From assembly GCA_038025085.1 (NCBI GenBank), contig CM076152.1, positions 21,226,001 to 21,290,000 of the forward strand: a DNA stretch of 64,000 bases, in the 5' to 3' direction. The notes beneath the pieces are model-generated. The model was given only the letters and a program-made list of their open reading frames with translations, had not been told where the DNA came from and did not search any database. This stretch comes from Tetragonia tetragonoides (Eukaryota > Streptophyta > Magnoliopsida > Caryophyllales > Aizoaceae). Shown piece after piece: positions 48,961-61,700 of the stretch (position 1 is its first letter; each line of letters starts with the position of its first letter). A program made the position numbers and the translations under genes.

Positions 48961-49750
48961 GCGTAAATGCATTCAAAACGCGTAAATGCATTCAAAAGCT
49001 TAAGTTGAAGCTTGTTTGTACTTGTAAACATCCTTGGCGTAGTTTCTCACTCAAATGAATGCAAACAAAGCATCTGGGCGCTTTCACTTAATATACAACA
49101 CAAATGAACTCATTCTCTTTCATCCTAGTCGTAAAAGCTGTTAAAACGCGTAAACGCTGAAAAAACGCGTAAGTGCATTCAAAAGCTTGAGTTGAAGCTT
49201 GTTTGTACTTGTAAACATCCTTGGTGTAGTTTCTCACTCAAATGAATGCAAACAAAGTATCTGGGTACTTTCTCTTAATATACAACACAAAAGAACTCAA
49301 TCTCTTTCACCCTAATCGTAAGAGCTGTTAAAACGCGTAAATGCATTCAAAACGCGAAAATGCATTAAAAAGCTTGAGTTGAAGCTTGTTTGTACTTGTA
49401 AACATTCTTGGTGTAGTTTCTCATTCAAATGAATGCAAATAAAGCATCTGGGTGCTTTCTCTTAACATACAACTCAAAAGAACTCAATCTCTTTCACCCT
49501 AGTCGTAAAAGCTGTTAAAACGCGTAAATGCATTCAAAAGCTTGAGTTGAAGCTTGTTTGTACTTGTAAACATCCTTGGTGTAGTTTCTCACTCAAATGA
49601 ATGCAAACAAAGAATCTGGATGCTTTATCTTAATATACAACTCAAAAGAACTCAATCTGTTTCACCCTAGTCGTAAGAGCTGTTAAAACGTGTAAATGCA
49701 TTCAAAACGCGTAAATACATTCAAAAGCTTGAGTTGAAGCTTGTTTGTAC

Positions 49751-51485
49751 TTTTAAACATCCTTGGTGTAGTTTCTTACTCAAATTATTGCAAACAAAGA
49801 ATCTGGGTGCTTTCTCTTAATAGACAATACAAAAGAACTCAATCTCTTTCACCCTAGTCGTAAGAGCTGTTAAAACGGGTAAATACATTCAAAACGCGTA
49901 AATGCATTCAAAAGCTTGAGTTGTAGTTTGTTTGTAGTTGTAAACATCCTTGGTGTAGTTTCTCACTCAAATGAATGCAAACAAAGCATCTGGGTGCTTT
50001 CTCTTAATATACAACACAAAAGAACTCAATATCTTTCACCGTAGTCGTAAGAGCTGTTAAAACGCGTAAATGCATTCAAAACGCGTAAATGCATTCAAAA
50101 GCTTGAGTTGAAGGTTTTTTGTACTTGTACACATCCTTGGTGTAGTTTCTCTCTCAAATGAATGCAAACAAAGCATCTGGGTGCTTTCTCTTAATATACA
50201 ACACAAAAGAACTTAATCTCCTTCACCCTAATCATAAGAGTTGTTAAAACGAGTAAATGCATTCAAAACGTGTAAATGCATTTAAAAGCTTGAGTTGAAG
50301 CTTGTTTGTACTTTTAAACATCCTTGGTGTAGTTTCTCACTCAAATGAATGCAAACAAAGCATCTGGGAGCTTTCTCTTAATATACAACACAAAAGAACT
50401 CATTCTCTTGCACCCTAGTCGTAAGAGCTGAAAAAACGCGTAAATGCATTCAAAAGCTTGAGTTGAAGCTTGTTTGTACTTGTAAATATCCTTGGTGTAC
50501 TTTCTCACTCAAATGAATGCAAACAAAGTATCTTGGTGCTTTCTCTTAATATACAACACAAAAGAACTCAATCTCTTTCACCCTAGTCGTAACAGCTGTT
50601 AAAACATGTAAATGCATTCAAAACGCGTAAATGCATTCAAAAGCAATTTTCAACACAAAAAAACTCAATCTCTTTCACCCTAGTCGTAAAAGTTGTTAAA
50701 CGCGTAAATGCATTCAATACGCGTAAATGCATTCAAAAGCTTGAGTTGAAGCTTGCTTGTACTTGTAAATATCCTTGGCGTAGTTTCTCACTCAAATGAA
50801 TGCAAACAAAGCATCTGGGCGCTTTCACTTAATATACAACACAAATGAATTCATTCTCTTTCACCCTAGTCGTAAAAGCTGTTAAAACGCGTAAACGCTG
50901 AAAAAACGCGTAAATGCATTCAAAAGCTTGAGTTGAAGCTTGTTTGTACTTGTAAACATCCTTGGTGTAGTTTCTCACTCAAATGAATGCAAACAAAGTA
51001 TCTGGGTGCTTTCTCTTAATATACCACACAAAAGAACTCAATATCTTTCACCCTAATCGTAAGAGCTGTTAAAACGCGTAAATGCATTCAAAACGCGAAA
51101 ATGCATTAAAAAGCTTGAGTTGAAGCTTGTTTGTACTTGTAAACATCCTTGGTGTAGTTTCTCATTCAAATGAATGCAAACAAAGCATCTGGGTGCTTTC
51201 TCTTAACATACAACTCAAAGGAACTCAATCTCTTTCACCCTAGTCGTAAAAGCTGTTAAAACGCGTAAATGCATTCAAAAGCTTGAGTTGAAGCTTGTTT
51301 GTACTTGTAAACATCCTTGGTGTAGTTTCTCACTCAAATGAATGCAAACAAAGAATCTGGATGCTTTATCTTAATATACAACTCAAAAGAACTCAATCTG
51401 TTTCACCCTAGTCGTAAGAGCTGTTAAAACGTGTAAATGCATTCAAAACGCGTAAATACATTCAAAAGCTTGAGTTGAAGCTTGT
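49751..51485 (+). repeat. Block G, copy 2 (~1735 bp, lacks three monomers)
   Basis: Near-identical to block G copy 1 apart from the missing ~518 bp near 50325. It ends where the expected start of a third copy is replaced by the gtacatttaatcaacc monomer. It shares the composite module (near 50887) and the truncated monomer (50642). Confidence 0.88.
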
Positions 51486-52004
51486 TTGTACATTTAATCA
51501 ACCTTGGTGTAGTTTCACACTTAAATGAATGCAAATAAAGCATCTGGGTGCATTCTCTTAATTTCATACACAAAAGAACTCAATATCTTTCACCCTAGTC
51601 CCAAGAGCAGTTAAAACGCGTAAATGCATTCAAAACGTGTAAATGCATTCAAAAGCTTGAGTTGAAGCTTGTTTGTACTTGTAAACGTCCTTGGTGTATT
51701 TTCTCACTCAAATAAATGCAAACAAAGCATCTAGGTGCTTTTTCTTAATATACAACACCAAAAGAACGCAATCTCTTTCACCCTAGTCGTACGAGCTGTT
51801 AGAACGCGTAAATGCATTCAAAAAGCATAAAATGCATTCAAAAGCTTGAGGTGAAGCTTGTTTGTACTTTTAAACAACCTTGGTGTAGTTTCTCACTTAA
51901 ATGAGTGCAAATAAAGGATCTGGGTGCATTCTCTTAATTTTCAACACAAAAGAACTCAATCTCGTTCACCCTAGTCGTAAGAGCTGTTAAAACGCGTAAA
52001 TGCA

Positions 52005-52050
52005 TTCAAAACGCGTAAACGAATGCAAACAAACGAATGCAAACAAAGTA
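52005..52050 (+). repeat. Fusion with 14-bp local duplication
   Basis: A module reading acgcgtaaa joins cgaatgcaaacaaa, and this 14-bp piece is present twice in tandem before gtatctggg. The HindIII pair and aaacatcc part of the monomer are missing. It looks like an illegitimate join followed by slippage. Confidence 0.82.
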
Positions 52051-53829
52051 TCTGGGTGCTTACTCTTAATATACAACACAAAAGAACTCAATCTCTTTCA
52101 CCCTAGTCTTAAGAGCTCTTAAAACGCGTAAACGCATTCAAAACGCGTAATGCATTCAAAAGCTTGAGTTGAAGCTTGTTTGTACTTTTAAACATCCTTG
52201 GTGTCGTTTCTCACTCAAATGAATGCAAACAAAGTATCTGGCTCCTTTCTCTTAATATACAACACAAAAGAACTCAATCTCTTTCACCCTAGTCGTAAGA
52301 GTTATTAAAACGGGTATATGCATTCAAAATGCGTAAATGCACTCAAAAGCTTGAGTTGAAGCTTGTTTGTAGTTGTAAACATCCTTGGTGTAGTTTCTCA
52401 CTCAAATGAATGCAAACAAAGCATCTGGGTGCTTTCTCTTAATATACAACATAAAAAAACTCAATATCTTTCACTGTAGTCGTATGAGGTTTTAAAACGC
52501 GTAAATGCTTTCAAAAGCTTGAGTTGAAGCTTGTTTGTACTTGTAAACATCCTTGGTGTAGTTTCTCACTCAAATGAATGCAAACGAAGCATCTGGGTGC
52601 TTTCTCTTAATATACAACACAAAAGAACTCAATATCTTTCACCGTAGTCGTAAAAGCTCTTCAAAACGCGTAAATGCATTCAGAAGCTTGAGTTGAAGCT
52701 TTTTTGTACTTGTAAACATCCTTGGTGTAGTTTCTAACTCAAACGAATGCAAACAAAGTATCTGGGTGCTTTATCTTAATATACAACACAAAAGAACTCA
52801 ATCTCTTTCACCCTAGTCTTAAGGGCACTTAAAACGGGTAAACGCATACAAAACCGCGTAAATGCATTAGAAAGTTTGAGTTGAAGTTTGTTTGTACTTT
52901 TAAACATCCTTGGTGTAGTTTCTCACTCAAATGAATACAAACAAAGTATCAGGGTGCTTTCTCTTAATATACAACACAAAAGAACTCAATCTCTTTCACC
53001 CTAGTCGTAAGAGCTGTTAAAACGCGTAAATGCATTCAAAACGCGTAAATGTATTCAGAAGCTTGAGTTGAAGCTTTTTTGTACTTGTAAACATCCTCGG
53101 TGTAGTTTCTCACTCAAACCAATGCAAACAAAGTATCTGGGTGCTTTCTCTTAATATACAACACAAAAGAACTCAATCTCTTTCACCCTAGTCGTAAGAG
53201 CTGTTAAACCGGGTAAATGCATTCAAAACGCGTAAATGCATTCAAAAGCTTGAGTTGAAGCTTGTTTGTAGTTGTAAACATCCATGGTGTAGTTTCTCAC
53301 TCAAATGAATGCAAACAAAGCATCTGGGTGCTTTCTCTTAATATATAACACAAAAGAACTCAATATCTTTCACCGTAGTCGTAAAAGCTCTTCAAACGCG
53401 TAAATGCATTCAAAACGCGTAAATGTATTCAGAAGCTTGAGTTGAAGCTTTTTTGTACTTGTAAACATCCTCGGTGTAGTTTCTCACTCAAACGAATGCA
53501 AACAAAGTATCTGGGTGCTTTCTCTTAATATACAACACAAAAGAACTCAATCTCTTTCACCCTAGTCGTAAGAGCTGTTAAAACGCGTAAATGCATTCAA
53601 AACGCATAAATGCATTCAAAAGCTTGAGTTGATGCTTGTTTGTACTTGTACACATCCTTGGTGTAGTTTCTCTCTCAAATGAATGCAAACAAAGCATCTG
53701 GGTGCTTTCTCTTAATATACAACACAAAACAACTTAATCTCTTTCACCTTAGTCATAAGAGTTGTTAAAACAAGTAAATGCATTCAAAAAGTGTGAATGC
53801 ATTCCAAAGCTTGAGTTGAAGCTTGTTTG

Positions 53830-54790
53830 TACTTTTAAACATCCTTGGTGTAGTTTCTCAGTTAAAGGAATGCAAACAAAGCATCTGGGGGCTTTCTCTT
53901 AATTTTAAACACAAAAGAACTCAATATCTTTCACCGTAGTAGTAAGAGCTGTTAAAACGCGTAAATGCATTCAAAATGCGTAATTGCATTCAAAAGCTTG
54001 AGTTGAAGCATTTTTGTACTTGTAAACATTCTTGGTGCAGTTTCTCACTTAAATGAATGCAAACAAAGCATTTGGGTGCTTTCTCTTAATATACAACACA
54101 AAAGAACTTCGTTCACCGTAGTCGTAAGAGATGTTAAAACGCGTAAATAAATTCAAAAGCTTGAGTTGAAGCTTGTTTGTACTTGTATACATCCTTGGGG
54201 TAGTTTCTCACTTAAATGAATGCAAACAAAGCATCTGAGTGCTTTCTCTTAATATACAACACAAAAGAACTTAATCTCTTTCACCTTAGTCATAAGAGTT
54301 GTTAAAACAAGGAAATGCATTCAAAACGTGTAAATGCATTCCAAAGCTTGAGTTGAAGCTTTTTTGTACTTTTAAACATCCTTGGTGTAGTTTCTCAGTT
54401 AAAGGAATGCAAACAAAGCATCAGGGGGCTTTCTCTTAATTTTCAACACAAAAGAACTCAATATCTTTCACCATAGTCGTAAGAGCTGTTAAAACGCGTA
54501 AATGCATTCAAGATGCGTAATTGCATTCAAAAGCATGAGTTTAAGCATGTTTGTACTTGTTAACATTCTTGGTGCAGTTTCTCACTCAAATGAATGCAAA
54601 CAAAGCATTTGGGTGCTTTCTCTTAATATACAACACAAAAGAACTTCGTTTACCGTAGTCGTAAGAGCTGTTAAAACGCGTAAATGCATTCAAAACGCGT
54701 AAATGCATTCAAAAGCTTGAGTTGAAGCTTGTTTGTACTTGTATACATCCTTGGGGTAGTTTCTCACTTAAATGAATGCAAACAGAGCAT
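53830..54790 (+). repeat. Three-monomer cassette, tandem copies 2 and 3
   Basis: Two tandem copies of the cassette at a 537-bp shift (three monomers). They share ttaaaacaag, gcattccaaagcttg and ctcagttaaagg. They differ by scattered changes such as aaaaagtgtgaatgc against aaaacgtgtaaatgc. Confidence 0.8.
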
Positions 54791-57700
54791 CTGGGTGCGT
54801 TCTCTTAATTTTCAACACAAAAAAACTCAATCTCTTTCACCCTAGTCGTAAGAGCTGTTAAAACGCGTTAATGCATTCAAAAGCTTGAGTTGAAGCTTGT
54901 TTGTAGTTGTAAACGTCGTTGGTGTAGTTTCTCACTCAAATGAATGCAAACAAAGCATCTGGGTGCTTTCTCTTAATATACAACACAAAAGAACTCATTC
55001 TCTTTCACCCTAGTCGTAAGAGCTGAAAAAACGCGTAAATGCATTCAAAAGCTTGAGTTGAAGCTTGTTTGTACTTGTAAACATCCTTGGTGTAGTTTCT
55101 CACTCAAATGAATGCAAACAAAGTATCTTGGTGCTTTCTCTTAATATACAACACAAAAGAACTCAATCTCTTTCACCCTAGTCGTAAGAGCTGTTAAAAC
55201 ATGTAAATGCATTCAAAACGCGTAAATGCATTCAAAAGCAATTTTCAACACAAAAAAACTCAATCTCTTTCACCCTAGTCGTAAAAGTTGTTAAACGCGT
55301 AAAATGCATTCAAAACGCGTAAATGCATTCAAAAGCTTGAGTTGAAGCTTGTTTGTACTTGTAAACATCCTTGGCGTAGTTTCTCACTCAAATGAATGCA
55401 AACAAAGCATCTGGGCGCTTTCACTTAATATACAACACAAATGAACTCATTCTCTTTCAGCCTAGTCGTAAGAGCTGAAAAAACGCGTAAATGCATTCAA
55501 AAGCTTGAGTTGAAGCTTGTTTGTACTTGTAAACATCCTTGGTGTAGTTTCTCACTCAAATGAATGCAAACAAAGCATTTGGGTGATTTCTCTTAATATA
55601 CAACACAAAAGACCTCAATCTCTTTCACCCTAATCGTAAGAGCTGTTAAAACGAGTAAATGCATTCAAAACGCGAAAATGCATTAAAAAGCTTGTGTTGA
55701 AGCTTGTTTGTACTTGTAAACATCCTTGGTGTAGTTTCTCACTCAAATGAATGCAAATAAAGCATCTGGGTGCATTCTCTTAATTTTCAACACAAAAGAA
55801 CTCAATCTCTTTCACCCTAGTCGTAAGAGCTGTTAATACGCGTAAGTGCATTCAAGACGCGTAAATGCATTCAAGAGCTTGAGTTTAAGCTTGTTTGTAC
55901 TTGTAAACATCCTTGGTGTAGTTTCTTACTCAAATGAATGCAAATAAAGCATCTGGGTGCATTCTCTTAATTTCCAACGCAAAATAACTCAATATCATTC
56001 ACCCTAGTCCTAAGAGCAGTTAAAACGCGTAAATGCATTCAAAACGTGTAAATGCATTCAAAAGCATGAGTTGAAGCTTGTATGTACTTTTAAACATCCT
56101 TCGCGTAGTTTCTCACTCAAATGAAAGCAAACAAAGCATCTGGGTGCTTTCTGTTAATATACAACACCAAAAGAACGCAATCTCTTTCACCCTAGTCGTA
56201 CGAGCTGTTAAAACGCGTAAATGCATTCAAAAAACGTAAAATGCATTCAAAGGCTTAAGTTCAAGCTTGTTTGTACTTTTAAACAACCTTGGTGTAGTTT
56301 CTCACTTAAACGAATGCAAATAAAGCATTTGGGTGCATTCTTTTAATCTTCAACACAAAGGAACTCAATCTCTTTCACCCTAGTCGTAAGAGCTGTTAAA
56401 ACGCGTAAATGCATTCAAAAGCTTGAGTTGAAGCTTGTTTGTACTTGTAAACATCCTTGCTGTAGTTTCTCACTCAAATGAATGCAAACAAAGCATCGGG
56501 GTGCTTTCTCTTAATATACAACACAAAAGAACTCAATCTCTTTCACCCTTGTCGTAAGAGCTGTTAAAACGTGTAAATACATTCAAACGCGGATATGCAA
56601 TCAAAAGCTTGAGTTGAAGATTTTTTATTCTTGTAAACATCCTTGGTTTAGTTTCTCACTCAAATGAACGCAAGCAAAGCATCTGGGTGCTTTCTCTTAA
56701 TATACAACACAAAAGAACTCAAATCTCATTCACCCCACTCTTAAGCGCTTTTAAAACGCGTAAATGTATTCAAAAGCTTGAGTTGAAGCTTGTTTGTAGT
56801 TGTAAACATCCTTGGTGTAGTTTCTCACTCAAATGAATGCAAACAAAGTATCTGGGTGCTTTCTCTTAACATACAACACAAAAGAACTCAATATCTTTCA
56901 CCCTAATCGTAAGAGCTGTTAAAACGCGTAAATGCATTCAAAACGCGAAAATGCATTAAAAAGCTTGAGTTGAAGCTTGTTTGTACTTGTAAACATCCTT
57001 TGTGTAGTTTCACACTTAAATGAATGCAAATAAAGCATCTGGGTGCATTCTCTTAATTTCCAACACAAAAGAACTCAATATCTTTCACCCTAGTCCTAAG
57101 AGCAGTTAAAACGCGTAAATGCATTCAAAACGTGTAAATGCATTCAAAAGTATGAGTTGCAGCTTGTATGTACTTTTAAACATCCTTCGCGTAGTTTCTC
57201 ACTCAAATGAAAGCAAACAAAGCATCTTGGTGCTTTCTCTTAATATACAACACAAAAGAACTCAATCTCTTTCACCCTAGTCGTAAGAGCTGTTAAAACG
57301 CGTAAATGCATTCAAAAGCTTGAGTTGAAGCTTGTTTGTAGTTTTAAACATCGTTCGTGTAGTTTCCCACTCAAATGAATACAAACAAAGTATCTGGGTG
57401 CTTTCTCTTAATATACAATACCAAAAGACCGCAATCTCTTTCACCCTAGTCGTACGAGCTGTTAGAACGCGTAAATGCATTCAAAAAGCGTAAAATGCAT
57501 TCAAAAGCTTGAGTTGAAGCTTGTTTGTACTTTTAAACAGTCTTGGTGTAGTTTCTCACTTAAATGAATGCAAATAAAGCATCTGGGTGCATTCTCTTAA
57601 TCTTCAACAAAAAAGAACTCAATCTCTTTCACCATAGTCGTAAGAGCTCTTAAAACGCGTAAATGCATTCTAAACCCGTAAATGCATTCAAAAGTTTGAG

Positions 57701-58750
57701 TTGAAGCTTGTTTGTACTTGTAAACAACCTTGGTGTATTTTCTCACTCAAATGAATGCAAACAAAGAATCTGGATGCTTTCTCTTAATATACAACTCAAA
57801 AGAAGTCAATCTCATTCACCCTAGTCGTAAAAGTTGTTAAACGCGTAAATACATTCAAAACGGGTAAATGCATTCAAAAGCTTGAGTTGAAGCTCGTTTG
57901 TACTTGTAAACATCTTTGGCGTAGTTTCTCACTCAAATGAATGCAAACAAAGCATCTGGGCGCTTTTACTTAATATACAACACAAATGAACTCATTCTCT
58001 TTCACCCTATTCGTAAGAGCTGAAAAAACGCGTAAATGCATTCAAAAGCTTGAGTTGAAGCTTGTTTGTACTTGTAAACATCCTTGCTGTAGTTTCTCAC
58101 TCAAATGAATGCAAACAAAGCATCGGGGTGCTTTCTCTTAATATACAACACAAATGAACTCAATCTCTTTCACCTTAGCCGTAAGAGCTGTTAAAACGCG
58201 TAAATGCATTCAAAACGCGTAAATGCATTCAAAAGCTTGAGTTGAAGCTTGTTTGTAGTTGTAAACATCCTTGGTGTAGTTTCTCACTCAAATGAATGCA
58301 AACAAAGTATCTGGGTGCTTTCTCTTAATATACAACACAAAAGAACTCAATATCTTTCACCCTAATCGTAAGAGCTGTTAAAACGCGTAAATGCATTCAA
58401 AACGCGAAAATGCATTAAAAAGCTTGAGTTGAAGCTTGTTTGTAGTTGTAAACATCCTTGGTGTAGTTTCTCACTCAAATGAATGCAAACAAAGTATCTG
58501 GGTGCTTTCTCTTAATATACAACACAAAAGAACTCAATCTCTTTCACCATAGTCGTAAGAGCTGTTAAAACGCGTAAATGCATTCTACACACGTAAATGC
58601 ATTCAAAAGTTTGAGTTGAAGCTTGTTTGTACTTGTAAACAACCTTGGTGTATTTTCTCACTCAAATGAATGCAAACAAAGAATCTGGATGCTTTCTCTT
58701 AATATACAACTCAAAATAACTCAATCTCTTTCACCCTAGTCGTAAGAGCT

Positions 58751-61700
58751 GTTAAAACGCGCAAATGCATTCAAAACGCGTAAATCATTCAAAAGCTTGA
58801 ATAAAAGCTTGTTTGTACTTTTAAACATCCTTGGTGTAGTTTCTTACTCAAATGATTGCAAACAAAGAATCTAGGTGCTTTCTCTAAATATACAACACAA
58901 AAGAACTCAATCTCTTTCACCCTAGTCGTAAGAGCTGTTAAAATGCGTAAATGCATTCAAAACGCGTAAATGCATTCAGAAGCTTGAGTTGAAGCTTTTT
59001 TGTACTTGTAAACATCCTTGGTGTAGTTTCTCACTCAAACGAATGCAAACAAAGTATCTGGATGCTTTATCTTAATATATAACACAAAAGAACTCAATCT
59101 CTTTCACCCTAGTCTTAAGAGCACTTAAAACGGGTAAACGCATACAAAACCGCGTAAATGCATTCAAAAGCTTGAGTTGAAGTTTGTTTGTACTTTTAAA
59201 CATCTTTGGTGTAGTTTCTCACTCAAATGAATGCAAACAAAGCATCAAGGTGCTTTCTCTTAATATAAAACACAAAAGAACTCAATCTCTTTCACCCTAG
59301 TCGTAAGAGCTGTTAAAACGTGTAAATACATTCAAAACGCATAAATGCAATCAAAAGCTTGAGTTGAAGCTTGTTTGTACTTGTAAACATCCTTGGTGTA
59401 ACTTCTCACTCAAATGAATGCAAACAAAGTATTTGCGTGCTTTCTATTAATATACAACACAAAAGAACTCAATCTCTTTCACCCTAGTCTTAAGAGCTCT
59501 TAAAACGCGTAAATGAATTCAAAATGCGTAAATGCATTCAAAAGTTTGAGTTGAAGCTTGTTTGTACTTTTAAACATCCTTGTTGTAGTTTCTCACTCAA
59601 ATGAATGCAAACAAAGTATCTGGCTCCTTTCTCTTAATATACAACACAAAAGAACTCAATCTCTTTCGCCCTAGTCGTAAGAGCTGTTAAAACGTGTAAA
59701 TGCATTCAAAACGCGTAAATGTATTCAGAAGCTTGAGTTGAAGCTTTTTTGTACTTGTAAACATCCTTGGTGTAGTTTCTCACTCAAACGAATGCAAACA
59801 AAGTATCTGGGTGCTTTCTCTTAATATACAACACCAAAAGACCGCAATCTCTTTAACCCTAGTCGTACGAGCTGTTAGAACGCGCAAAATGCATTCAAAA
59901 AGCGTAAAATACATTCAAAAGCTTGAGTTGAAGCTTGTTTGTACTTTTAAACATCCTTGGTGTAGTTTCTCTCTCAAATGAATGCATACAAAGCATCTGG
60001 TTGCTTTCTCTTAATATACAACACAAAAGAACTCAATCTCTTTCACCCTAGTCGTAAGAGCTGTTAAAACGCGTAAATGCATTCAAAACGCGTAAATGCA
60101 TTCAAAAGCATGAGTTGAAGCTTGTTTGTACGTATATACATCCTTGGTGTAGTTTCTTACTTAAATGAATGCAAACAATGCATCTGGTTGCTTTCTCTTA
60201 ATTTTCAACACAAAAGAACTAAATCACGTTCACCCTAGTCGTAAGAGCTGTTAAAACGCGTAAATGCATTCAAAAGCTTGAGTTGAAGCTTGTTTGTACT
60301 TTTAACAGCCTTGGTGTAGTTTCTCACGTAAATGAATGCAAATAAAGCATCTGGGTGCATTCTTTTAATTTTCAACACAAAAGAACTCAATCTCGTTCAC
60401 CTTAGTCGTAAGAGCTGTTAAAACGCGCAAATGCATTCAAAATGCGTAAATCATTCAAAAGCTTGAATAAAAGCTTGTTTGTACTTTTAAACATCCTTGG
60501 TGTAGTTTCTTACTCAAATGATTGCAAACAAAGAATCTGGGTGCTTTCTCTAAATATACAACACAAAAGAACTCAATCTCTTTCACCCTAGTCGTAAGAG
60601 CTGTTAAAACGTGTAAATGCATTCAAAACGCGTAAAAGCAATCAAAAGCTTGAGTTGAAGCTTGTTTGTACTTGTAAACATCCTTGGTGTAGCTTCTCAC
60701 TCAAATGAATGCAAACAAAGTATCTGGGTGCTTTCTATTAATATACAACACAAAAGAACTCAATCTCCTTCACCCTAGTCTTAAGAGCTCTTAAAACGCG
60801 TAAATGAATTCAAAACGCGTAAATGAATTCAAAAGCTTGAGTTGAAGCTTGTTTGTACTTTTAAACATCCTTGTTGTAGTTTCTCACTCAAATGAATGCA
60901 AACAACGTATCTGGCTCCTTTCTCTTAATATACAACACAAAAGAACTCAATCTCTTTCACCCTAGTCGTAAGAGCTGTTAAAACGCGTAAATGCATTCAA
61001 AACGCGTAAATGTATTCAGAAGCTTGAGTTGAAGCTTTTTTGTACTTGTAAACATCCTTGGTGTAGTTTCTCACTCAAACGAATGCAAACAAAGTATCTG
61101 GGCGCTTTCTCTTAATATACAACACCAAAAGACCGCAATCTCTTTCACCCTAGTCGTACGTGCTCTTAGAACGCGTAAATGCATTCAAAAAGCGTAAAAT
61201 GCATTCAAAAGCTTGAGTTGAAGCTTGTTTGTACTTTTAAACAGCCTTGGTGTAGTTTCTCACTTAAATGAATGCAAATAAAGCATCTGGGTGCATTCTC
61301 TTAATCTTCAACAAAAAAGAACTCAATCTCTTTCACCATAGTCGTAAGAGCTGTTAAATTGCGTAAATGCATTCAAAACGCGTAAATGCATTCAAAAGCT
61401 TGAGTAGAAGCTTTTTTGTACTTGTACACATCCTTGGTGTAGTTTCTCTCTCAAATGAATGCAAACAAAGCATCTGGTTGCTTTCTCTTAATAAACAACA
61501 CAAAAGAACTTAATATCTTTCACCCTAGTCATAACAGTTGTTAAAACAAGTAAATGCATTCAAAACGTGTAAATGCATTCCAAAGCTTGAGTTGAAGCTT
61601 GTTTGTACTTTTAAACATCGTTGGTGTAGTTTCTCAGTTAAATGAATGCAAACAAAGCATCTGGGTGCTTTCTCTTAATTTTCAACACAAAAAAACTCAA

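Larger units (their letters stand above)
47491..49750 (+). repeat. Block G, copy 1 (2259 bp)
   Basis: Starts with the variant tcaaattattgcaaac (47521), which returns at 49780. gttgtagtttgtttgtag at 47661 returns at 49920 (2259 bp). After an extra ~518 bp (three monomers, ~48065-48590) the shift drops to 1741: attctcttgc at 48661 and 50402, agcaattttc at 48901 and 50642. It contains the truncated monomer and a composite cgcgtaaacgctgaaaaaac module near 49147. Confidence 0.88.
51486..58750 (+). repeat. Region 9: mosaic block with 731-, 537- and 1459-bp shifts
   Basis: Satellite only; no gene. accgtagtcgtaaaagctc at 52641 and 53372 gives 731 bp. acttaatctctttcacctt at 53732 and 54269 gives 537 bp. 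tgtttgtagttgtaaac at 56791 and 58250, and acgcgaaaatgc at 56943 and 58402, give 1459 bp. Upstream of that pair gctgtagttt (56459 and 58086) is 1627 bp apart, a difference of 168 bp or exactly one one-module monomer. 54.9-55.3 kb repeats part of block G at a 6336-bp shift (agcaattttc 48901 to 55237). Confidence 0.82.
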
